This document shows positions 57,733 to 64,000 of a DNA stretch of 64,000 bases, one piece after another; positions within the stretch are counted from its first letter, which is position 1, and each line of letters begins with the position of its first letter. Origin of the DNA: Polaromonas sp. (lineage in GTDB: Bacteria; Pseudomonadota; Gammaproteobacteria; Burkholderiales; Burkholderiaceae_C); NCBI RefSeq assembly GCF_029945925.1, contig NZ_JAQSDN010000049.1, forward strand, positions 33,679 through 97,678, read 5' to 3'. A program made the position numbers and the translations under genes. Under the pieces are notes generated by a model. The model saw only the letters and a program-made list of their open reading frames with translations, had not been told where the DNA came from and ran no database searches.

Positions 57733-60654
57733 ATGTCTGCCACACCGCTTCACGATCCGAGCACTGCGCCGCTGGCCGAAGCCACCACCGAGACGCGCAA
57801 CACAACGTGCTACATGTGTGCCTGTCGTTGCGGCATCCGGGTGCATTTGCGCAACGGCGAGGTCCGCTACATCGAGGGCAACCCGGAGCACCCACTGAAC
57901 CAGGGCGTGATCTGTGCCAAGGGTTCGTCAGGCATCATGAAGCAGTATTCGCCGGCACGTCTGACCAAGCCGCTGCTGCGCAAACCCGGCAGCGAACGGG
58001 GTGATGGCCAGTTCGTCGAGATCGAATGGGACGAGGCCTTGTCGATGCTGGAACAGCGTCTGAAGAAGATCCGTGCCACCGACCCCAAGCAGTTTGCCCT
58101 GTTCACCGGGCGCGACCAGATGCAGGCGCTGACCGGCCTGTTCGCACGCCAGTTCGGCACGCCCAACTACGCCGCGCACGGCGGTTTTTGCTCGGTCAAC
58201 ATGGCGGCCGGGATGATCTACACCATTGGCGGCTCTTTCTGGGAGTTCGGCGGCCCCGATCTGGAACGCGCCAAGCTGTTTGTGATGATAGGTACGGCCG
58301 AGGATCACCACTCCAATCCGATGAAGGTGGCGCTGTCCAAATTCAAGCGCGGCGGCGGGCGCTTTGTTTCCATCAACCCGGTGCGTACCGGCTACTCGGC
58401 CATTGCTGATGAGTGGGTGCCGATTAAGCCGGGAACCGATGGCGCGCTCCTGTTGGCGCTGATCCACGAACTGATTAAGCTGGGCCTGTATGACCGCGAG
58501 TTCCTCGCGCGCTACACCAATGCCGGTCAACTGGTGAATCAGGATGCCGGCAGCGACGACTTCGGCATGATGCTGCGCAACCCGCAGGGCGATGTCGTCA
58601 ATCCGCTGCGCCCAGCCAACTTTTACTGGTGGGACCGGCTCACTGACCGGGACGTCGCCGACCATACGGAAGGCGCTGACCCGGCATTGCTGGGGCACTT
58701 CAAGCTGCCCGACGGCACACCCGCCGTACCGGCCTTTCAGTTGCTGGAAGAGCGCGTCAAGCCCTACACCCCCGAGTGGGCTGAAGGAATTACCGGCATC
58801 CCGGCTGCCACCATCCGGCGCCTGGCGCACGAGATGGGTATCACCGCGCGTGACCAGAAGATCGAGTTACCCATCGCCTGGACCGACTGCTGGGGTCAAC
58901 GCCACGAGTCGGTCACGGGCAACCCGGTGGCTTTCCATGCCATGCGCGGCCTGGCGGCGCACTCCAACGGTTTTCAAACGATTCGCTCGCTGTCGATTCT
59001 GATGTCGCTGCTGGGCACCATCGACCGTCCCGGTGGTTTCCGGCACAAGGCCCCGTATCCGCGTGCGGTGCCGCCGAACGCACGTCCGCCCAAGGGGCCG
59101 CAGGCCGTCAAGCCCGACACCCCGCTGGACGGCGCGCCGCTGGGCTGGCCCGAAAGCCCGGATGATCTGTTCGTGGACGACCAGGGTCAGCCGGTGCGCA
59201 TCGACAAGGGTTTTTCCTGGGAACATCCCTTGTCAGCCCACGGCTTGATGCACAACGTCATCACCAATGCATGGCGCGGCGACCCCTACCGCATCGACAC
59301 CTTGCTGATCTTCATGGCGAACATGGCGTGGAACTCCACCATGAACACCTCCGAAGTGCGCAAGATGCTCAATGACAAGCACTCAGAGGGCGAGAACAGC
59401 GGTGAGTACAAGATCCCCTTCCTGGTGGTGTGCGATGCGTTCCAGTCGGAGATGACGGCCTTTGCCGATCTGATCCTGCCTGACACCACCTATCTGGAGC
59501 GGCACGACTGCATGTCCATGCTGGACCGTCCGATCTCCGAGTTCGATGGTCCGGCAGATTCGGTACGCATCCCCGTGCTCCCGCCTAAAGGCGAGTGCAG
59601 GCCCTTTCAGGAAGTGCTGGTGGAACTGGCGGGTCGGCTCAAGCTACCCGCCTTCACGCTGGCAGACGGCACGCGCAAGTTCAAGAGCTACCCGGACTTC
59701 ATTGTCAACTACGAAACCGCGCCGGGTTCAGGCATCGGTTTTCTGGCAGGCTGGCGTGGCAAAGGCGGCGAAAAGTCCATGCGCGGCGAGCCCAACCCCA
59801 AACAGTGGGAAATGTATGAAAAGAACAACTGCGTGTTCCATTTCGAGATGCCACCGGAACACCAGTACATGCGCAACTGGAACCGCGGCTACATGGAGTG
59901 GGCGCAAAAGGTGGGCATCCGGCGCGACAAGGATCCCATCGTCATCCACATCTACTCAGAGTTCATGCAGGATTTTCGTCGTGCAGCCCAGGGAAAGCGC
60001 CCCGGCAAGCAGCCACCAGACCACTTGCGCAAACGGGTGGAAACCTATTTCGATCCGCTGCCGTTTTATTATGTTCCGCTTGAAGAGCAGGCCACGGACA
60101 CGGCCAGATATCCACTCAACGCCATCACCCAGCGCCCGATGGCGATGTACCACTCCTGGGACTCGCAAAACGCCTGGCTGCGCCAGATCCATGCCCACAA
60201 CTACCTGTTCGTCAATACCAAAACCGCGATCGCGGCAGGTATTGCCGATGGCGGCTGGATGTGGGTGGAGTCCCAATGGGGCAAGGTGCGCTGCATGTGC
60301 CGCTACTCCGAAGCGGTGGAGCCCGGCACGGTCTGGACCTGGAACGCCATCGGCAAATCCGCCGGCGCCTGGAACCTGACCCCCGACGCCAACGAATCGC
60401 AGCGGGGATTCCTGCTCAACCACCTGATTTCGGAAGCCTTGCCACCATCGAGTGCCGGCGCGTCCATTTCCAATTCCGACCCCATCACCGGACAGGCTGC
60501 GTGGTACGACGTACGGGTGCGTATCTACAAGGCGCAGGAGGACGAAGCTGAGCAAACCTGGCCACAGTTCAAGGCGGTGCCCGCCACACCAGGCATGCTG
60601 CAAGTGCTGCCGCGCTGGCTGGCCTGGTTTGCGGGCCGGGGAGGGCGTCAATGA
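57733..60654 (+). CDS. soeA: sulfite dehydrogenase SoeA, molybdopterin subunit
   Basis: A 973-residue cytoplasmic molybdoenzyme that oxidises sulfite to sulfate. The N-terminal Fe-S motif is CYMCACRCGIRVHL with a distal GVICAKG, typical of SoeA/PsrA-like proteins. Later blocks include FALFTGRDQMQALTGLFARQ, GGFCSVNMAAGMIYT and the C-terminal dinucleotide-binding parts near NAITQRPMAMYHSWD. There is no Tat signal, which agrees with cytoplasmic sulfite oxidation by SoeABC. The stop overlaps soeB. It would remove sulfite formed by DsrAB. Confidence 0.93.
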   Translation: MSATPLHDPSTAPLAEATTETRNTTCYMCACRCGIRVHLRNGEVRYIEGNPEHPLNQGVICAKGSSGIMKQYSPARLTKPLLRKPGSERGDGQFVEIEWDEALSMLEQRLKKIRATDPKQFALFTGRDQMQALTGLFARQFGTPNYAAHGGFCSVNMAAGMIYTIGGSFWEFGGPDLERAKLFVMIGTAEDHHSNPMKVALSKFKRGGGRFVSINPVRTGYSAIADEWVPIKPGTDGALLLALIHELIKLGLYDREFLARYTNAGQLVNQDAGSDDFGMMLRNPQGDVVNPLRPANFYWWDRLTDRDVADHTEGADPALLGHFKLPDGTPAVPAFQLLEERVKPYTPEWAEGITGIPAATIRRLAHEMGITARDQKIELPIAWTDCWGQRHESVTGNPVAFHAMRGLAAHSNGFQTIRSLSILMSLLGTIDRPGGFRHKAPYPRAVPPNARPPKGPQAVKPDTPLDGAPLGWPESPDDLFVDDQGQPVRIDKGFSWEHPLSAHGLMHNVITNAWRGDPYRIDTLLIFMANMAWNSTMNTSEVRKMLNDKHSEGENSGEYKIPFLVVCDAFQSEMTAFADLILPDTTYLERHDCMSMLDRPISEFDGPADSVRIPVLPPKGECRPFQEVLVELAGRLKLPAFTLADGTRKFKSYPDFIVNYETAPGSGIGFLAGWRGKGGEKSMRGEPNPKQWEMYEKNNCVFHFEMPPEHQYMRNWNRGYMEWAQKVGIRRDKDPIVIHIYSEFMQDFRRAAQGKRPGKQPPDHLRKRVETYFDPLPFYYVPLEEQATDTARYPLNAITQRPMAMYHSWDSQNAWLRQIHAHNYLFVNTKTAIAAGIADGGWMWVESQWGKVRCMCRYSEAVEPGTVWTWNAIGKSAGAWNLTPDANESQRGFLLNHLISEALPPSSAGASISNSDPITGQAAWYDVRVRIYKAQEDEAEQTWPQFKAVPATPGMLQVLPRWLAWFAGRGGRQ

Positions 60655-61379
60655 CCCAGCTTGCATTGGTGATCGACCTGAATGTGTGCGTTGGTTGCCA
60701 CGCCTGTGTGACCAGCTGCAAACAATGGAACACATCTGGCGCGGCGGGCGCGCTGGTGGACCTGAACCCCTATGGTGCAGACCCGAACGGCACCTTCTTC
60801 AACCGGGTGCAGACCTTTGAAGTCGGTGAATTTCCGAATACGCAAACGGTGCATTTCCCCAAATCCTGCCTGCATTGTGAAGACCCGCCTTGCGTGCCGG
60901 TGTGTCCCACCGGGGCCAGCTACAAGCGCGCCGAGGACGGCATTGTGCTGGTGGACTACGACAAGTGCATCGGGTGCAAGTACTGCAGCTGGGCTTGCCC
61001 ATACGGCGCGCGCGAGTTTGATGAGCAGCGCAAGGTCATGACCAAATGCACCTTGTGCGTGGACCGTGTCACGGATACCGCACTGCCGGAGAGCGAGCGC
61101 AAGCCCGCCTGTGTTCTGGCCTGTCCAGCCAGCGCCCGCCTGTTCGGTGATGTGCACGATCCGGAATCGGTCGTATCCAGGGCCATCGCCGATAGAGGGG
61201 GGTATCAGCTCATGCCCGAATGGGGAACACGTCCGGCCAACCACTACTTGCCGCGCCGCAAGACCGAAATACGCATTTACCCCGAAGACCTCGAGCGCGT
61301 GGACAACCCGCTGAAGCTGGACGGCAAGCAACCTGAACACGCCCACCGTGATCCGGGGCGCGAAGACTTCGCCACCTGA
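60651..61379 (+). CDS. soeB: sulfite dehydrogenase SoeB, iron-sulfur subunit
   Basis: A 242-residue ferredoxin-like protein with four clusters: CVGCHACVTSCKQWN, CLHCEDPPCVPVCPTGA, CIGCKYCSWACPYG and CTLCVDRVTD. It starts MTQLALVIDLNVCVGCHACV directly on the first cluster motif, without a signal peptide, so it is cytoplasmic. It carries electrons from SoeA to the membrane subunit SoeC. The ATG overlaps the soeA stop (ATGA). Confidence 0.94.
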   Translation: MTQLALVIDLNVCVGCHACVTSCKQWNTSGAAGALVDLNPYGADPNGTFFNRVQTFEVGEFPNTQTVHFPKSCLHCEDPPCVPVCPTGASYKRAEDGIVLVDYDKCIGCKYCSWACPYGAREFDEQRKVMTKCTLCVDRVTDTALPESERKPACVLACPASARLFGDVHDPESVVSRAIADRGGYQLMPEWGTRPANHYLPRRKTEIRIYPEDLERVDNPLKLDGKQPEHAHRDPGREDFAT

Positions 61380-61397
61380 ACCCCAACCCTGCACACC

Positions 61398-62339
61398 ATG
61401 CAACCCGCTTTTTCAGTCATCTTTCTGACCACGCTGATCGGCGCCGCACAAGGACTTTTTCTGGCGCTGTACGGCACCGAGATCTCCGGCGTGGGCGGTC
61501 TCACCCCGGTGCAAAGCCAGCGATTTCTGTTCTCGGGAAGTCTGGTCGCACTCGGGCTGAGCGCTTTGGGTCTGGTCGCCTCATTTTTTCACCTCGGGCA
61601 CCCGGAGCGTGCGTGGCGTTCCGCGGCCATGTGGCGCACTTCCTGGTTGTCACGGGAGGTCATCGTCCTGCCACTTTTCATGCTGGGCCTGTCTCTCTAT
61701 GGTGGCGCTCATTTTCTGGGTTCAAGCCACACCAGGATCATTGGCGCCGCCACCGCATTGGCCTGTCTCGCGCTGTTCGCCTGCACCGCCATGATCTACG
61801 CCTCGGTACGCTTCCTGCAAGAGTGGGCCAGCCCGCTGACCCTGGTGAACTACTTCCTGCTGGGCTGCGCATCGGGCCTGACCCTGGCCACGCTGTTGGT
61901 GGCGAATTTCGACGCGCCCGGCCTGGTCGTGCCTTACGCCATGGCTGCAAGCATGCTGACTCTGCTGGCCTGGGTCAGCCGCAGCGCCTCACTGCTGCGT
62001 AACGCCCGGCTCAAGCCAAAATCCACGCTGCAAAGCGCCATCGGCATCAAACACCCGCGCATCGTGCAAAAGGCCCAGGGTTTCATGGGCGGCTCCTTCA
62101 ATACGCGCGAATTCTTTCATGGCCGCAGCGCAGCCTTGCTGCGTTCGATCAAGTGGGCTTTTCTGCTTCTGGTGTTCCCGCTTCCGCTGCTGTGCCTGGC
62201 CCTTGGCGTATCGGCCTCGTCCACGCCGATGCTGGCTGCGGCCTTTGCACTGCAGTACACCGGCTTGCTGGCGGAGCGCTGGTTCTTTTTTGCCCAGGCC
62301 AACCACCCGCAGAACCTGTACTACCAGACGATCTCCTGA
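61398..62339 (+). CDS. soeC: sulfite dehydrogenase SoeC, membrane anchor
   Basis: A 313-residue DmsC/NrfD-like integral membrane protein with about eight hydrophobic segments (FSVIFLTTLIGAAQGLFLALYG, GSLVALGLSALGLVASFFHLG, LVNYFLLGCASGLTLATLL). The block HLGHPERAWRSAAMWRTSWLSREV is typical of DMSO reductase anchor proteins. It passes electrons from SoeB to the quinone pool. It starts 18 bases after soeB and completes the soeABC operon. Confidence 0.93.
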   Translation: MQPAFSVIFLTTLIGAAQGLFLALYGTEISGVGGLTPVQSQRFLFSGSLVALGLSALGLVASFFHLGHPERAWRSAAMWRTSWLSREVIVLPLFMLGLSLYGGAHFLGSSHTRIIGAATALACLALFACTAMIYASVRFLQEWASPLTLVNYFLLGCASGLTLATLLVANFDAPGLVVPYAMAASMLTLLAWVSRSASLLRNARLKPKSTLQSAIGIKHPRIVQKAQGFMGGSFNTREFFHGRSAALLRSIKWAFLLLVFPLPLLCLALGVSASSTPMLAAAFALQYTGLLAERWFFFAQANHPQNLYYQTIS

Positions 62340-62352
62340 AAGGAACGTTTCC

Positions 62353-62910
62353 ATGCGCAAAATCCTGTGCTCCATGGCCTTACTCGCCAGCCTGAATGCC
62401 TTCGCCGATGCTCCATGGCTGGTCGAGGCGCGCAAGGTCGCTGGCTCGGTGCCCCCCCAATTGCTTCAAGTGCTGAGCGAAGAAATCGCCAAAGGCGGAC
62501 CGGAGTCTGCCATTGGCGTCTGCCGCGAAAAAGCACCGCAGATGGCCAGGACCGCATCGGCGCAAACTGGCTGGGCCATCCGGCGCGTCAGCCTGCGCCA
62601 GCGCAACCCCAAGGCGGTCCCTGATGCATGGGAACAGGCTGCCCTGGAAGACTTTGACCGACGCGCCGCCGCTGGCGAGAGCCCGGCCACACTGGAAAAA
62701 TGGGAGGTCGTGGCACAGGCCGATCGCAAGGAGTATCGCTACATGCGGGCGCTTCCCGTACAGCAGGTATGCCTGGCCTGCCATGGTGCGACGGACACCC
62801 TCAAGCCGGAAGTCATGACGCAATTACGCACGCTGTATCCCGGCGACAGGGGCGTGGGCTATTCGATTGGCCAGATTCGCGGTGCGATGACGATACGCAA
62901 GGCCATGTAA
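62353..62910 (+). CDS. periplasmic monoheme cytochrome of the DUF3365 type
   Basis: A 185-residue protein with a signal peptide (MRKILCSMALLASLNAFADA) and one heme motif CLACHG near residue 138. Upstream are helices typical of the DUF3365/Tll0287-like sensor-cytochrome family (VGSVPPQLLQVLSEEIAKGGP-like, IGVCREKAPQMARTASAQTGW, RRVSLRQRNPKAVPDAWE). Its closeness to soeC (13 bases) suggests co-transcription. The function could be electron transfer or redox sensing in the periplasm; neither is established. Confidence 0.85.
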   Translation: MRKILCSMALLASLNAFADAPWLVEARKVAGSVPPQLLQVLSEEIAKGGPESAIGVCREKAPQMARTASAQTGWAIRRVSLRQRNPKAVPDAWEQAALEDFDRRAAAGESPATLEKWEVVAQADRKEYRYMRALPVQQVCLACHGATDTLKPEVMTQLRTLYPGDRGVGYSIGQIRGAMTIRKAM

Positions 62911-62950
62911 ACCCCAGATCAGCGGCGACGAAACAACCCGATTCCCCTTC

Positions 62951-63934
62951 ATGGACGACGTCGCCACGCGCACACCATCCACTGCGGCATTCCTCAAGCA
63001 GTTGCAATGGGCCGGGATGATGTTGGCCATCCTTGTGCTCCTGGCCGGTCCCGTGCATGCCGCTGGCAATGTGGCACCGGCCAGCATACTGCCCTGGTGG
63101 TTCTGGCCGCTGGCGCTGTTTGTGACCTGTTTTTTCATCGGCATCGTGGCGGTGCCTGCCGGCATTGGGGGTGGCACGCTGTTTGTGCCCATCATCGGAG
63201 GGTTTTTCCCCTTTCATCTGGACTTCGTGCGTGGCGCAGGTTTGCTGGTAGCGCTGGCCAGCGCGCTGGCGGCCGGACCATTGCTGTTGCGCGGTGGCCT
63301 GACCAGCCTGCGCCTGGCGCTGCCGCTGGCGCTTCTGGCCTGCATGAGCTCGATTGCAGGGGCATTGCTCGGTCTGGCGCTTCCCGCCCCGGTGATCCAG
63401 ACAGCGCTGGGACTGATCGTGCTGGGCATTGTGGCGCTCATGCTCGCCGCCAAAAAATCAGAATTCCCCCACGTGGCGCAACCCGACCGGCTGTCTTCGG
63501 CATTGGGAATTCATGGCGTCTTTATTGATGGCGCTTCAGGCCGGTCCATCGACTGGCAGGTACACCGAACGCCTCTGGGGCTGGTGCTGTTTCTGGGCAT
63601 TGGCGTGATGGCCGGGATGTTCGGCATTGGCGCTGGCTGGGCCAATGTGCCGGCCCTGAACCTGCTGATGGGTGCACCGCTGAAGGTGTCGGCGGGTACG
63701 TCCGGGTTGGTGTTGTCGCTGGTCGATTCCTCGGCCGCCTGGGTGTACCTGAACCGCGGCGCGGTATTGCCGATGATCGCCGTGCCCTCAGTCGTAGGCA
63801 TGATGCTGGGTGCGCGGATAGGCGCCCGCCTGCTTCATGTGCTCAAGGGATCGGTCATCCGCAAGATGGTCATCACCCTGCTGCTGTTTGCAGGCATACG
63901 CGCCCTGTTCAAAGGCTTGGGCCTGTGGGTCTGA
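62951..63934 (+). CDS. TauE/SafE-family sulfite or sulfur-compound exporter
   Basis: A 327-residue inner-membrane protein with the two-fold repeat of the TauE/SafE family. Segments include PLALFVTCFFIGIVAVPAGIGGG, LPLALLACMSSIAGALLGLAL and FLGIGVMAGMFGIGAGWANVP; the GIGGG and GIGAGW motifs are characteristic. Members export sulfite, sulfoacetate or related anions. Here it likely keeps sulfite from accumulating next to SoeABC. The start is 40 bases after the cytochrome gene. Confidence 0.9.
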   Translation: MDDVATRTPSTAAFLKQLQWAGMMLAILVLLAGPVHAAGNVAPASILPWWFWPLALFVTCFFIGIVAVPAGIGGGTLFVPIIGGFFPFHLDFVRGAGLLVALASALAAGPLLLRGGLTSLRLALPLALLACMSSIAGALLGLALPAPVIQTALGLIVLGIVALMLAAKKSEFPHVAQPDRLSSALGIHGVFIDGASGRSIDWQVHRTPLGLVLFLGIGVMAGMFGIGAGWANVPALNLLMGAPLKVSAGTSGLVLSLVDSSAAWVYLNRGAVLPMIAVPSVVGMMLGARIGARLLHVLKGSVIRKMVITLLLFAGIRALFKGLGLWV

Positions 63935-63947
63935 AAGCGAGCGATCG

Positions 63948-64000
63948 ATGAGCACCGCAAACTCTACGAATGCCCAGCAGCAACAAGCCGAGGCCAGGCG
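63948..64000 (+). CDS. start of next gene, cut by window edge
   Basis: An ATG at 63948 opens a frame to the window end (MSTANSTNAQQQQAEAR). A purine-rich GAAAGCGAG stretch upstream could be the ribosome-binding site. TauE genes of this type are often followed by a small DUF1634 membrane protein gene; this may be one, but the visible 17 residues do not prove it. Confidence 0.5.
   Translation, partial: MSTANSTNAQQQQAEAR

Overview
The window looks like a chromosomal segment of a betaproteobacterium of the order Burkholderiales, most likely family Comamonadaceae (Rhodoferax/Polaromonas/Hydrogenophaga-like). The reasons are the high GC content, the housekeeping genes (suhB, trmJ, cysE, mog, darP, pmbA, rpsU, tsaD), and several short dispersed repeats that I associate with that family. 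No rRNA, tRNA, CRISPR array or complete insertion sequence was seen.

Region 1 (1-6033, minus strand) is the end of an aryl-polyene/xanthomonadin-type lipid cluster: ACP, membrane protein, AMP ligase, hot-dog dehydratase, LPLAT acyltransferase, LolA-like protein and a truncated MMPL exporter, mostly joined by ATGA overlaps. Region 2 (6222-15271) is housekeeping, with one compositionally odd gene (12169-13062) and repeat-rich gaps. Region 3 (15402-29710, minus strand) is a complete nitrate assimilation locus: the NIT-ANTAR regulator nasR, the transporter nrtABC, a response-regulator/cyclase, nirBD, nasA, a trpD2-like gene and a siroheme-forming SUMT. Two sigma-54 promoters are visible. nrtA has a textbook two-hairpin ANTAR leader plus terminator. 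nirB has two ANTAR-type hairpins starting at the predicted +1, and a 28-residue leader ORF coupled to nirB.

Region 4 (about 31100 to the right edge) is a sulfur-oxidation island. It holds tusA-dsrE2-yeeE, then a divergent pair of operons. The plus operon is reverse-type dsrABEFHCMKLJOPN-R plus a SUMT, followed by a second DsrMK-like pair. The minus operon encodes nine accessory proteins, including a cysteine-less DsrC paralogue and a Cas6/Cmx6-like RAMP protein. Next come a NarX/NarL-type two-component system and soeABC with a monoheme cytochrome, a TauE exporter and the start of one more gene. The inferred route is: sulfur delivered by TusA/DsrE2/DsrEFH to DsrC, oxidised by DsrAB with electrons passed to DsrMKJOP and DsrL, and the resulting sulfite oxidised by SoeABC.

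The most interesting signals are these. (i) A shared promoter architecture (TAYCCAT, then TATAGACGG or GATAGACGG at a fixed distance) lies upstream of tusA, the minus dsr operon and soeA, with a related half-site and spacing for dsrA; this defines a probable regulon of the linked NarL-like regulator. (ii) DsrN is fused to a cysteine-less DsrC domain. (iii) A Cas6-like RAMP protein sits inside a dsr accessory operon that has no CRISPR. (iv) Small repeats are inserted in frame in at least five genes.
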